64,000 bases of DNA from CAWAYR01 sp050250955 (GTDB lineage: Bacteria > Acidobacteriota > Vicinamibacteria > Vicinamibacterales > UBA2999), in contig JBFWNR010000013.1 of the NCBI GenBank assembly GCA_050250955.1, positions 44,482-108,481 on the forward strand, read 5' to 3'. The position numbers and the translations under genes were made by a program. Below are positions 25,644 through 33,744 of this stretch, piece by piece. The notes beneath the pieces are model-generated. The model ran no database searches. It was not told where the DNA came from and worked only from the letters and a program-made list of their open reading frames with translations. Each line of letters opens with the position of its first letter. The stretch's first letter is position 1.

Positions 25644-27233
25644 TCAGCGGCGGCCGCCGAGGAACACGCTGACGTCGAGCGCGACCTCGCGGCCGCGGAA
25701 GTCGTCGTAGGGCGCGCTGGCGCTGGTGAACGGAAACGCGTTGTAGCCGGCGCGGCCGCCGACCGACCAGCGTGGCGACAGGTGCACGTCCAGGCCGGCC
25801 TGCAGCTGCGTGCCCAGCCCGTAGCCGACGCCGCTGGTGCGCAGCACCGGCAGCAGGCCGGCGGCGACGAACGGCTTCAGGCGTTGCGTGGCGATCGCTC
25901 CTCGCCACGGGTTCCAGCGCACGCCGATCGGCACGGCGAAGCCGCCGAGGAACGCCTGGGCCTGCTCGGCGCCAAACCCCTGCAATCCGCCGGTCACCGC
26001 CCACCGCTCGGTGAAATAGCGGGTCACGTGGCCGCCGCCGGCGATGTCGAGGGCGCTGCCCGGGATCGTCGTGCCGCGCGAGCCCCACCCGCCGAGGGTC
26101 ATCGACAGGCGGGTCGTGCCGGCGACGGCGAAGCGCGCGGCGGTGTCGTCGGCCTGGAGGGCGCGACCGTCGTCGCCGCGCAGCCGCGTCGGCTCACGCG
26201 CCGCGGTGGTGAACTGGGCGGCGCCGAGCCGCTGCACGCCGCCCTCGGCCAGCGTCACGCGGCTGCGCTGGCTCGACCGGCGGCCGTCGAGCCACAGGTC
26301 GTAGACGCCGGGCTCGAGGCCGAGCGCCACGGTGCGTCCGCGGGCCTTGTGCAGCTCGACGACCAGGGCCCGGCCGGCGGTGCGCACGTACACCCGCCCA
26401 TCGACGTCGTCGCCCAGTTCGAGGGTCGCAGTGGTCTGCGCCACGTCGGTCATCACGACGTCGCCGGCGCCGGTGAGGTTGATGTCGTAGGACGGGTGCT
26501 GGGCGCCGCCGGTGGTGCCGGCGGTGCGCCCGACGGTCTCGGCGAAGGCGAACTGATAGGCCTCGTTCAGCGTGACCCGCCCGTCGCCCGACAGGTCGGC
26601 GGCGCCGCGGAAACCCGACACCAGGTAGTGGGTGAAGTAGGAAGCGCCGATGCGGTCGGATTCCTGCGCCGCCTCGGTGGCCGAGCTCGAGGTGAGAAAG
26701 GCGTGGCCGCGCATCGTGGCGGAGGCGTCGACGGCGAACGCCGGGCGGCGCCGTCCGCCCTTGAGACGGGTGAAGGCGCCCGACGCGCAGGCATCGAGCA
26801 CGGCGATGCGGACGTCGGCCGGCAGCGCGTCGAGGCGGTCGCGCAGCGCACGATACGAGACCCGATCCTCGCCGAGGAGCAGCCCCTTCTCGTCGGCGTG
26901 ACCCGAGTAGTAGAAGAGCACCTCGATGCGGCCGGCATCGCGGCGGCGCTCGGCAGCCAGCCGCGTGCCGAGGCGGGTCAGGGCGCCGAGCAGCTCGTCG
27001 GCACTGGGATCGCTCAGCACCGTCTCGTGCTCCGGCGGCACGCCGCCCAGCTCGCCGAGCACCTGCCCGAAGCGACGGGCGTCCGACACCGCGTAGCGCA
27101 GCCGCGGCCGGTCGTCGCCGCCGAAGTTCGCGCCGACCACCAACGTGTAGCGGCGCAGCGTGTCGGCGGAGGCGGGCGCCGGCAGGGCGCAGACGACGGC
27201 GACGACGACGGACGCGAGACGCGACAGGGTCAT
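25644..27233 (-). CDS. Secreted caspase-like (C14) protein with C-terminal barrel-like region
   Basis: This 529-residue protein starts with a signal peptide ending ALPAPASA. A caspase p20 fold follows. RRYTLVVGANFGGDDRPRLRYAVSDARRFGQVL is the first strand and helix. VLFYYSGHADEKGLLL carries the catalytic His112, and RIAVLDACASGAF carries Cys149, so the dyad is intact. A GDLSGDGRVTLNEAYQFA-like calcium loop comes next. The last 250 residues contain strand-rich sequence (TRLSMTLGGWGSRG, WSVGGRAGYNAFPFTSA, DVSVFLGGRR) consistent with a barrel or beta-sandwich. Metacaspase-type enzymes cut after Lys or Arg. ATG at 27233 overlaps the upstream membrane gene (ATGA) and starts a clean signal peptide. 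Confidence 0.88.
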   Translation of the reverse strand: MTLSRLASVVVAVVCALPAPASADTLRRYTLVVGANFGGDDRPRLRYAVSDARRFGQVLGELGGVPPEHETVLSDPSADELLGALTRLGTRLAAERRRDAGRIEVLFYYSGHADEKGLLLGEDRVSYRALRDRLDALPADVRIAVLDACASGAFTRLKGGRRRPAFAVDASATMRGHAFLTSSSATEAAQESDRIGASYFTHYLVSGFRGAADLSGDGRVTLNEAYQFAFAETVGRTAGTTGGAQHPSYDINLTGAGDVVMTDVAQTTATLELGDDVDGRVYVRTAGRALVVELHKARGRTVALGLEPGVYDLWLDGRRSSQRSRVTLAEGGVQRLGAAQFTTAAREPTRLRGDDGRALQADDTAARFAVAGTTRLSMTLGGWGSRGTTIPGSALDIAGGGHVTRYFTERWAVTGGLQGFGAEQAQAFLGGFAVPIGVRWNPWRGAIATQRLKPFVAAGLLPVLRTSGVGYGLGTQLQAGLDVHLSPRWSVGGRAGYNAFPFTSASAPYDDFRGREVALDVSVFLGGRR

Positions 27234-28003
27234 GGCGTGGGCTCCTTGACGAGCGAGATCGTGACGTGGTCCAGCCGCGGCGGGGCGTCGCCGCCGGGGG
27301 TGCCGAGCGCGCGCATCACCGGGTCGAGTTCGAAGCGGTCCGGGCTCGAGAACAGATGGAAGCGCTCCCAACGCGGGGCGTCGTCGAGCTCGAAGGCCTC
27401 GGCGAGCAGCACCAGCGTGCCGGCTTCCAGGGGCGCGGCCGTGGTGCCGTCGAGCGGGTAGTGCCGGGTCACCGCCCCGCGGCCGTCGATCGACACGATG
27501 GCCCCGTAGCCGCCCCGCGCCGCCTGATAGCCGACGCGCAGGACGTCACCCGGCCTGGCGCGGTCGCCGTCGTGCAGCAACTCACTGCCGCCCGGCGTCT
27601 GGCGGTAGATGGCCAGCGCCGCCCCGGTGCCCTTGATGCGATCGTCGCCGACCGAAGCCGTCGCCGCCCCCGGAGGCGCGCCCGCCCCCCGCAGCCAGGG
27701 CAGGGCCACGACGACCACGGCGACAGTCGCGACCGCCATCGCCGCGGCGGCGGCGCGCGGTGGCCACTGCCGCGGCACGTCAATCGCGCGGGCCACCACC
27801 GCGTGAGCCAGCCGATCGGGCAGCCTGTCGGCGCGCAGCTCCTGATCGGAACGACGCAGACGATCGAGCCGGGCGGCGAGCGCGGGCGACGCGGCGATCT
27901 CGCGATCGAGCCGGCGGGTCGCGGCGGCGTCGAGCTCGCCGAGCAGGTACTGCTCCAGCAGAAGATCGGGGACCGGCGTCGCTGGTTCGGGCGGTACGGT
28001 CAT
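27230..28003 (-). CDS. Membrane-anchored DUF4384-like protein, possible anti-sigma factor
   Basis: This 257-residue protein has a cytoplasmic N-terminal part (LLLEQYLLGELDAAATRRLDREIAASPALAARLDRLRRSDQEL) that resembles the start of zinc-less anti-sigma factors. One membrane helix follows (AAAAAMAVATVAVVVVALPWL). The periplasmic domain has IYRQTPGGSELLHDGDRARPGDVLRVGYQAARGGYGAIVSIDGRGAVTRHYP, like DUF4384. It overlaps the sigma factor gene by four bases upstream and the caspase gene by four bases downstream. By position and topology it is the likely regulator of the sigma factor, and its extracytoplasmic domain may read a signal linked to the caspase. This is inference; no HXXXCXXC zinc motif is present. 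Confidence 0.75.
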   Translation of the reverse strand: MTVPPEPATPVPDLLLEQYLLGELDAAATRRLDREIAASPALAARLDRLRRSDQELRADRLPDRLAHAVVARAIDVPRQWPPRAAAAAMAVATVAVVVVALPWLRGAGAPPGAATASVGDDRIKGTGAALAIYRQTPGGSELLHDGDRARPGDVLRVGYQAARGGYGAIVSIDGRGAVTRHYPLDGTTAAPLEAGTLVLLAEAFELDDAPRWERFHLFSSPDRFELDPVMRALGTPGGDAPPRLDHVTISLVKEPTP

Positions 28004-28482
28004 GACGTGAGCTCCCGCAGCCCGGCACGCAGCCGCCGCAGCCGCAGCCTGACGCCCGACACCGACAACCCGGTCCGGGCCGCGGTCTCCTCCAGCGTCA
28101 GGCCGTCGACGAAGTGCAGCACGGCGATGGCGCGGCTCGACGCCGGGTGCCGGGTGAACAGCCGCTCGAGCAGCAGGCGGGCGTCGCTCATCGCGCCGGG
28201 CTCCGCCGCACACGCAATGCGCGCCAGCAGCGCCTCGTCGCCGTCCACCGGGGCGCGGCGTCGGTCGCGCAGGCGGTTGAGGCACACGTTGGTGGCGATG
28301 CGGAACAGCAGGCTCGACAGCGCCTGGCCGTCGAGTCGGCGCCGGTGGCTGACGATCCGCACGAACACGTCCTGGCAGGCGTCACGCGCCTCCTCCTCGT
28401 CGCGCAGCAGCCGCCGGCAGCGTCGCAGCACCATCGGCCCGTAGCGGTGCGTCAGGGCGGCGACATCGGCCTCGGCGAGCAC
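28000..28482 (-). CDS. ECF-type RNA polymerase sigma factor
   Basis: This is a sigma-70 family protein of about 160 residues with only regions 2 and 4. Region 2 is LTHRYGPMVLRRCRRLLRDEEEARDACQDVFVRIVSHRRRLDGQALSSLLFRIATNVCLNRLRDRRR. Region 4 is SSRAIAVLHFVDGLTLEETAARTGLSVSGVRLRLRRLRAGL, a helix-turn-helix. It should direct polymerase to the promoters of an extracytoplasmic stress regulon, probably including its own operon. GTG at 28482 is preferred because GGGGGAG lies four bases upstream; an alternative GTG at 28521 would add 13 residues. A 13-base inverted repeat (TGCAGA-T-TCTGCA, 28530-28542) lies upstream and could be an operator. The gene is coupled to the next one by ATGA. Confidence 0.88.
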   Translation of the reverse strand: MLAEADVAALTHRYGPMVLRRCRRLLRDEEEARDACQDVFVRIVSHRRRLDGQALSSLLFRIATNVCLNRLRDRRRAPVDGDEALLARIACAAEPGAMSDARLLLERLFTRHPASSRAIAVLHFVDGLTLEETAARTGLSVSGVRLRLRRLRAGLRELTS

Positions 28483-28564
28483 GTCTCCCCCTTGAACACC
28501 ACGGCGGGGGGAATGTGTCACACGTCGGCTGCAGATTCTGCAACCAGTCTGGCCCCGCCCCGAC

Positions 28565-28647
28565 AGGGGTCAGACCCCTATTCAAGGCGGGGCAAGAATG
28601 GGGTCTGACCCCTATTCAAGGCAGGGGCAGAAAGGGGTCTGACCCCT
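28565..28647. repeat. Triplet of GGGGTCWGACCCC palindromic repeats
   Basis: Three palindromes at 28565-28579, 28600-28612 and 28633-28647 share spacers of the form TATTCAAGGCGGGGCAAGAAT, giving a unit of about 35 bases. The cluster separates two minus-strand operons. It overlaps the last codons of the M20 deacylase gene, whose stop codon lies inside it. Confidence 0.88.
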
Positions 28648-29647
28648 GGGTGTTCAGGAGGTGGGTGGCCAGGTCGGCGTAGACGTCCACCGCCCGTTCC
28701 AGGTCGGCGATCGCCACGTGCTCGCGGTCGGTGTGGGCGACGTGGATGGTGCCGGGGCCGACCAGCAGCGGCGTGCCCCAGTTGGAGAGGAACGGCACGT
28801 CGCTGAAGTAGGCGAACACGTCGGTGTCGTAGCCGGGAACGGTGTGCAGGCGCATCTCGGGCAGCTCGAGAATCTCCTCGACGTCCACCCGGCCGGCGAC
28901 GACCGTCGCCAGGGCCGCGCGCAGCGCGTCGTGGGCGCCGACGGTGCGGAAGAACACCTCCGCCTCGGCGCGCGGCGGGATGACGTTGGGCGCGACGCCG
29001 CCGCTGATCAGCCCGACCGTGTAGTGGGTGCGGCCGAGCACCTCGTCGGCCGGCCAGTCGCCGCCGCGCAGATCGACGAGCACGTCGAGCAGTTTCTCGA
29101 TCGCCGACTCGCCCAGCTGCGGATAGCCGGAGTGCGCGGCTCTGCCGTGGGCGGTGAGGCGGACGCGGAAGGCGCCACGGGTCGCCAGGCCGAGCTTCAG
29201 CTCGGTGGGCTCGCCGTTGACGAGGAAGCGCGACGTCGAAGCGATGGTGTTGGCGGCCTTGGCGCCGTCGCTGCCGCGCTCCTCCCCCGCCACGAACACG
29301 AGACCCACGCGCGTCTCACCGGCGGCGCGCAGTCGCTCGGCCGCCGCCACCTGCGCGGCGAGGATGCCTTTGGCGTCGCAGGCGCCGCGCCCGTAGAGGA
29401 TCCCGCCCTCGACCCGGCTGGGGAAGAACGGCGGGACGCAGTCGAAGTGGGTCGAGAAGACCAGCTGCGGCTCGCCGACCGCGGCGATCACGTTGACGCG
29501 GTCGCGATCGACCGGCTGCTCCAGCACCGAGTAGCCGCGCCGCCGCAGGTAGGCGGCCAGCAGGCGGGCCACGGCGCCTTCCTGGCCGGTGGTCGACTCG
29601 ATGTCGATGAGCGTGCGGGCCAGCCCGACGAGGTCTACCGGATCCAC
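28616..29647 (-). CDS. M20 family deacylase, probable succinyl-diaminopimelate desuccinylase
   Basis: This 343-residue metallopeptidase of the ArgE/DapE family has the zinc ligand set: His and Asp in STHFDCVPPF, the bridging Asp in LYGRGACDAKG, the EE pair in FVAGEERGSDG, and a late His in VAHTDREH. The lid domain contains VRLTAHGRAAHSGYPQLGESAIEKLL. Its place as the last gene of a lysine operon right after dapD supports removal of the succinyl group from N-succinyl-LL-diaminopimelate, but family resemblance alone would also allow acetylornithine or acetyl-lysine. GTG at 29647 overlaps the dapD end by 13 bases. The last residues, SDPFLPLP, and the stop codon are encoded by an invading palindromic repeat. 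Confidence 0.85.
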   Translation of the reverse strand: MDPVDLVGLARTLIDIESTTGQEGAVARLLAAYLRRRGYSVLEQPVDRDRVNVIAAVGEPQLVFSTHFDCVPPFFPSRVEGGILYGRGACDAKGILAAQVAAAERLRAAGETRVGLVFVAGEERGSDGAKAANTIASTSRFLVNGEPTELKLGLATRGAFRVRLTAHGRAAHSGYPQLGESAIEKLLDVLVDLRGGDWPADEVLGRTHYTVGLISGGVAPNVIPPRAEAEVFFRTVGAHDALRAALATVVAGRVDVEEILELPEMRLHTVPGYDTDVFAYFSDVPFLSNWGTPLLVGPGTIHVAHTDREHVAIADLERAVDVYADLATHLLNTQGSDPFLPLP

Positions 29648-30471
29648 TGCTCCAGCTCCGTGCGGGTGTCGGTCTTGTCGTCGCGGTACTTGACGATCAC
29701 CGGCGTCGCCAACGACAACCCCCAGTCCTTGCCGGCGCCGACGCTCACCGAGCGTGCGCCCGGCACCACCACCGCGCCCTCCGGCACCACCAGCGGCTGC
29801 CCCGGCTCCGGCTTGATGACGCGGCCGTTGGGCAGATCGTAGATCGGCGTCGAGCCGGTGAGCACGGTCCCGGCCGCGATCACCGCCCGGCGTTTCACCA
29901 CCGCGCCTTCGTAGATGCCGGTGTTGCCGCCGACCAGCACGTCGTCCTCGACGACGACCGGCATCGCCCCCACCGGCTCGATGACGCCGCCAATCTGCGC
30001 CGCGGCGCTGATGTGGACGCGGGCGCCAATCTGCGCGCACGACCCGACCAGGGCGTGCGAGTCCACCAGCGTGCCGTCGCCGACATAGGCGCCGATGTTG
30101 ATGTACATCGGCGGCATGCAGATCACGCCCTTGCCGAGATAGGCGCCCTCGCGCACCGACGACCCGCCGGGCACGATGCGCACGCCGGCGTGCAGCCCGG
30201 GGCGCTTCAGCGGCATCGTGTCCTTGTCATAGAACGGCAAGCCTTCGGCCGACAGGTCGGCGAGGTCGCCGAAGCGGAAACCGAGCAGAATGCCCTGCTT
30301 GACCCAGGTGTTGACGCGCCACCCGGTCGGCGACGCGGCGTCTGGCTCGGCCGACCGCACGTCGCCGGCGCCGAGCCGTTCCTGGAGCTGGCGGAACGCC
30401 TCGCGCGCTTCGCCCTTGTCGGCGCCCGCCCCGGCGGCGGCCAGCGCCTCGATCGTTTTCTGCAGGTTCAT
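29635..30471 (-). CDS. dapD: 2,3,4,5-tetrahydropyridine-2,6-dicarboxylate N-succinyltransferase
   Basis: This 278-residue protein has an N-terminal helical domain and a left-handed beta-helix of hexapeptide repeats (AYLGKGVICMPPMYINIGAYVGDGTLVDSHALVGSCAQIGARVHISAAAQIGGVI). GVIEPVGAMPVVVEDDVLVGGNTGIYEGAVV and RAVIAAGTVLTGSTPIYDL follow. These match the DapD trimer, which succinylates tetrahydrodipicolinate using succinyl-CoA, the first step of the succinylase branch to diaminopimelate and lysine. The length matches the family. It is the fifth gene of the asd-lysC-dapB-dapA-dapD-M20 operon, 73 bases after dapA, and overlaps the downstream M20 gene by 13 bases. Confidence 0.95.
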   Translation of the reverse strand: MNLQKTIEALAAAGAGADKGEAREAFRQLQERLGAGDVRSAEPDAASPTGWRVNTWVKQGILLGFRFGDLADLSAEGLPFYDKDTMPLKRPGLHAGVRIVPGGSSVREGAYLGKGVICMPPMYINIGAYVGDGTLVDSHALVGSCAQIGARVHISAAAQIGGVIEPVGAMPVVVEDDVLVGGNTGIYEGAVVKRRAVIAAGTVLTGSTPIYDLPNGRVIKPEPGQPLVVPEGAVVVPGARSVSVGAGKDWGLSLATPVIVKYRDDKTDTRTELEQWIR

Positions 30472-30544
30472 CGTCCACTCGTCCGAGCGTAGGGCAGAGC
30501 GTGTCGATACGAAGGGCAGAGTCAGCTCCGCCCGGTGACTTGGC

Positions 30545-31450
30545 CTAGGCGGCGGCGCTGGAGACGATCGGCAGGCCGAGGTCGCGCATGACGGCGAGCA
30601 CCTTTTCGCGCGAGCTGGCCCGCGGCGGCACCATCGGCAGCCGGAACACCTCTTCGCACAGCCCCATCGCCGCCATCGAGAACTTCACCGGGCCGGGGCT
30701 CGACTCGCAGAAGTTGACCAGCATCAGCCCGAGGATGCGCTGGTGAACGGCGCGGGCGGCGGCGAAGTCGCCACGCTCGGCGGCCTCGACCATATCGGCC
30801 ATCTCGCGCGGGATCTGGTTCGAGCACACCGAGATGATGCCGCGGCCGCCGATCGACATCAGCGGCACGGTGAGGGCGTCGTCGCCCGACAGCACCAGGA
30901 AGTCGTCGGGCACGGCACGGATCATCTCGGCCATCTGGGTGACGTTGCCGGCGGCTTCCTTCACGCCGACGATGGTCGGAATCGTCGCCAGCCGGGCCAG
31001 CGTCGCGGCGTCGACGTTGCAGCCAGTGCGGCCGGGCACGTTGTAGACGACGATCGGCAGCGGCGTGGCGTCGGCGATGGCGCGGTAGTGCGCATGCAAC
31101 CCTTCGGGCGTCGGCCGGTTGTAATAGGGCGTGACCGACAGGAGCCCGTCGGCGCCGGCCTGGTGCATCTCGGCCGCGGCATGCGCCACCTCGCGGGTGT
31201 CGTAGCCGCCGGCCCCGGCCAGCACCGGCGTCTTCCCCGCCGCCTCGTCGACGACGATCTCCACCACCCGGCGGCGCTCGGCGGCGCTGAGCGTCGGCAC
31301 CTCGCCGGTGGTGCCGCACGGCACCAGGAAGTGCGTGCCCAGGTCGATCTGGCGCCGCGCCAGGCGCCGCACCGCGGCCTCGTCCACGGCGCCTCCGGCA
31401 GTGAAGGGAGTGATGAGTGCAGTGCCGACGCCAGTGAACGGGGTGCGCAT
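30545..31450 (-). CDS. dapA: 4-hydroxy-tetrahydrodipicolinate synthase
   Basis: This 301-residue TIM-barrel aldolase begins FTGVGTALITPFTAGGAVDEAAVRRL. It has the TTGE-type motif VPCGTTGEVPTLSAAER, the tyrosine of VVYNVPGRTGCNVDAATLARLA, and the Schiff-base lysine in TIVGVKEAAGNVTQMAE. It condenses pyruvate with aspartate semialdehyde in the first committed step to lysine and diaminopimelate. In many bacteria the enzyme is inhibited by lysine; that cannot be judged here. Its start lies one base after the dapB stop, so the two are tightly coupled in the operon. Confidence 0.96.
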   Translation of the reverse strand: MRTPFTGVGTALITPFTAGGAVDEAAVRRLARRQIDLGTHFLVPCGTTGEVPTLSAAERRRVVEIVVDEAAGKTPVLAGAGGYDTREVAHAAAEMHQAGADGLLSVTPYYNRPTPEGLHAHYRAIADATPLPIVVYNVPGRTGCNVDAATLARLATIPTIVGVKEAAGNVTQMAEMIRAVPDDFLVLSGDDALTVPLMSIGGRGIISVCSNQIPREMADMVEAAERGDFAAARAVHQRILGLMLVNFCESSPGPVKFSMAAMGLCEEVFRLPMVPPRASSREKVLAVMRDLGLPIVSSAAA

Positions 31451-31451
31451 G

Positions 31452-32177
31452 TCAGTCTCCAGGGGTGCCGGTAGTTCGAGGGGCGCCGGCCGGCGCCGCG
31501 ATCGTCAGGACGTCGCGCATGGTGAACCAGCCGCGCCGGCCGACCAGCCAGCGCGCGGCCTCGAGCGCGCCGCGGGCGAAGACGCCGCGGTCGCGGACCG
31601 TGTGCGTCAGGGTGACGGTCTCCGACGGACCGTCGAATCCCACGGTGTGCGTGCCGGGAATGGAGCCGGCGCGGGTGGCGGCGACGTCGATGTCGCGGGC
31701 GTAGCCGGCCTCGACCATCGCCCGCTGCAGCAGCAGCGCCGTCCCCGACGGCGCGTCCTTCTTCGCCGCGTGATGCAGTTCGTGAATCCAGGCGCCGACG
31801 TCGTCGCGGGCCGCGAACCGCCGGGCGGCGTCCTCGACCACCAGCGCGAACAGGTTCATGCCGAGCGAGAAGTTGGCCGACGCCACCACGCCGATGCCGG
31901 CACGGGCCGCCTCGGCCTTGAGCGCCGGTTCGTGCGCCTGCCAGCCGGTGGTGCCGACCACCACGTTGACGCCGCGCGCGGCCAGCCGCGGCAGGTTGAC
32001 CGGCACCGCCTCGGGCAGCGTGAAGTCGATGGCGACGTCGACCCGGCCGTAGTCGGCGTCCACGGCCTCGGGGTTGCGGTCGGTGACGATGCCGACCAGC
32101 TCGAAGCCGTAGGTCGGCGCCAGGTGTTCGACCAGCTGGCCCATCCGTCCGTGCCCGACCAGCAGCAGCCGGTTCAT
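31452..32177 (-). CDS. dapB: 4-hydroxy-tetrahydrodipicolinate reductase
   Basis: This 241-residue protein has an N-terminal Rossmann fold with LLLVGHGRMGQLVEHLA, where the usual GxxGxxG is GHGRMG. It also has the family motifs VDVAIDFTLPEAVPVNLPRLAARGVNVVVGTTGW, ANFSLGMNLFALVVEDAA, and the catalytic HHAAKKDAPSGTALLLQ (the EXHHXXKXDAPSGTA signature). It reduces the DapA product with NAD(P)H. At 241 residues it is a little shorter than the Escherichia coli protein, within the family range. The gene overlaps lysC by four bases upstream (ATGA) and nearly touches dapA downstream. Confidence 0.96.
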   Translation of the reverse strand: MNRLLLVGHGRMGQLVEHLAPTYGFELVGIVTDRNPEAVDADYGRVDVAIDFTLPEAVPVNLPRLAARGVNVVVGTTGWQAHEPALKAEAARAGIGVVASANFSLGMNLFALVVEDAARRFAARDDVGAWIHELHHAAKKDAPSGTALLLQRAMVEAGYARDIDVAATRAGSIPGTHTVGFDGPSETVTLTHTVRDRGVFARGALEAARWLVGRRGWFTMRDVLTIAAPAGAPRTTGTPGD

Positions 32178-33571
32178 GCGCGCGCCGCTCCGGCCGGCGC
32201 GAAGAAGTGGTCGTGCAGCCGCGCGAGCGTGCCGGGCACGTCGGCTTCGGGAATCACGAAGGTGATGTTACGGCGAGACGCCGCCTGGGAGAGCAAACGT
32301 ACCGGAACGTCTCCGACCGCCTGCAGCACCTCGCCGACCAGGGTCGGATCCCGCTGCAAGCCCTCGCCCACCGCGCAGACGATGGCCATCGCCGGCTCGC
32401 AGCGGACCTCGGCGAACTCCGACAGCGCCTCGACGATGGCCGGCAGCCGCCGGGTGTCGTCGACGGTGACCGATACGCTCACCTCCGAGGTCGTCACCAC
32501 GTCCACCGGCGTGCGGTGACGCTCGAACACCTCGAAGAGGCGGCGCAGGAAGCCGTGCGCCATCAGCATCCGCGTCGAGGTGATGTCCACCACCGTGACG
32601 TGCTTCTTCGAGGCCAGCGCGGTCAGCGACCGCTCGCTCGGCGGCCGCTCGGCGGTGATGAGCGTGCCGGGCGCCTCGGCGCGCCGCGAGTTGAGGATGC
32701 GCACCGGGATGTTGCGGGCCACCGCCGGCTGGATGGTCGCCGGGTGCAGCACCTTGGCACCGAAATACGCCAGCTCGGACGCCTCGGCGAAGGACAGGTG
32801 CGGCACGACGTGCGGCGCGGCCACCACGCGCGGGTCGGCGGTGAGCATGCCGTCGACGTCGGTCCAGATCTGGATCTCGCGCGCGCCCAGGCACGCCCCG
32901 ACGATGGCCCCGGAGAAGTCCGAGCCGCCGCGGCCCAGCGTGGTCGTGACGCCGGCATCGGTCGCGCCCACGAACCCGCCCAGCACCGGCACCTGGCCGG
33001 CATCGAGCAGCGGACCGGCCAGCGCGGTGAGGCGGGCCGTGGTGTCCGGGTAGTTGGGCGTCGCCGCCTGGTGGTCGGCGGAGGTGACGATCGCCTTGCG
33101 AGCGTCGACCCAGGCGCCGTCGAGGCCATGCGAGGCCAGCGCCGCGGCGACCAGCCGGCTGCTGATGATCTCGCCGGCGGCGGCAATCGTGTCGTACCAG
33201 CGTGGCGACACCTCGCGCAGCACGCTGAGCGCCTCGGCGATGCGCTCGAGCTCGTCGAACTCGCGGTCGATGTCGGCCAGCGCGGCGTCGCGCAGCGCCG
33301 CGTCGGTGACCACGTCGGCCACCGTCTTGTGCCGGGCGCGCAGCCCCTGCAGGGTGTGCACCGCGCCTTCAGCATCGCCGGCGGCGGCCTCGGCGGCGAC
33401 GCCGAGCAGCCGGTCGGTCACCCCCGACAGGGCCGACACGACCACCACCGGTCCGCGCCGGCCGTGTCCGTCAGCGATGTCGTGCTCGCGCTGGCGGCGC
33501 ACGATGGCCATCAGCCGCTCGATCGCCGGCTGATCGGCCACCGAGGTCCCCCCGAATTTCATCACGACCAT
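32174..33571 (-). CDS. lysC: Aspartate kinase
   Basis: This 465-residue kinase begins MVVMKFGGTSVADQPAIERL, the KFGGTS nucleotide-binding signature. VVSALSGVTDRLLGVA, SRLVAAALASHGLDGAWVDARK and GRGGSDFSGAIVGACLGAREIQIWTDVDGMLTADPRVV complete the catalytic domain. Two ACT domains follow (VVDITSTRMLMAHGFLRRLFEVFERHRTPVDVVTTSEVSVSVTVDD and MAIVCAVGEGLQRDP), which bind lysine or threonine in feedback-inhibited members. It phosphorylates aspartate at the head of the aspartate-family pathway. The length and the early KFGGTS resemble the lysine-sensitive enterobacterial type. It lies 173 bases downstream of asd, the gap being filled by repeats. An alternative ATG is at 33562. Confidence 0.96.
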   Translation of the reverse strand: MVVMKFGGTSVADQPAIERLMAIVRRQREHDIADGHGRRGPVVVVSALSGVTDRLLGVAAEAAAGDAEGAVHTLQGLRARHKTVADVVTDAALRDAALADIDREFDELERIAEALSVLREVSPRWYDTIAAAGEIISSRLVAAALASHGLDGAWVDARKAIVTSADHQAATPNYPDTTARLTALAGPLLDAGQVPVLGGFVGATDAGVTTTLGRGGSDFSGAIVGACLGAREIQIWTDVDGMLTADPRVVAAPHVVPHLSFAEASELAYFGAKVLHPATIQPAVARNIPVRILNSRRAEAPGTLITAERPPSERSLTALASKKHVTVVDITSTRMLMAHGFLRRLFEVFERHRTPVDVVTTSEVSVSVTVDDTRRLPAIVEALSEFAEVRCEPAMAIVCAVGEGLQRDPTLVGEVLQAVGDVPVRLLSQAASRRNITFVIPEADVPGTLARLHDHFFAPAGAARA

Positions 33572-33599
33572 GGCTCGCTCACTCCGTTCGCTCGCGGAA

Positions 33600-33725
33600 T
33601 AGCGGCTAGCGGCTGGCGGCTCGCGGCTAGATCCGATCGCTTCGCTTCGCTCGCTCTCAATCGGCCCTCAGTTCCTTACCACCATCCCCAGCCCTGGCCG
33701 CTAGCCGCTAGCACCTGGCCGCCAG
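33600..33725. repeat. GCTAGC-rich dispersed repeats in the asd-lysC spacer
   Basis: Two inward-facing tracts occupy the ends of this spacer: AGCGGCTAGCGGCTGGCGG near 33601-33629 and GGCCGCTAGCCGCTAGC near 33698-33714. They are near reverse complements and could form a long hairpin in the operon mRNA. Related tracts occur at 12918-12944 and 20142-20170. Confidence 0.65.
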
Positions 33726-33744
33726 GTCTGGCGTGGCGTGTCCG

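Noticed and set aside
28565..28647. CRISPR array
   Set aside because: Three palindromes with similar, not unique, spacers of about 20 bases are a repeat family, not a repeat-spacer array; no cas gene is near.
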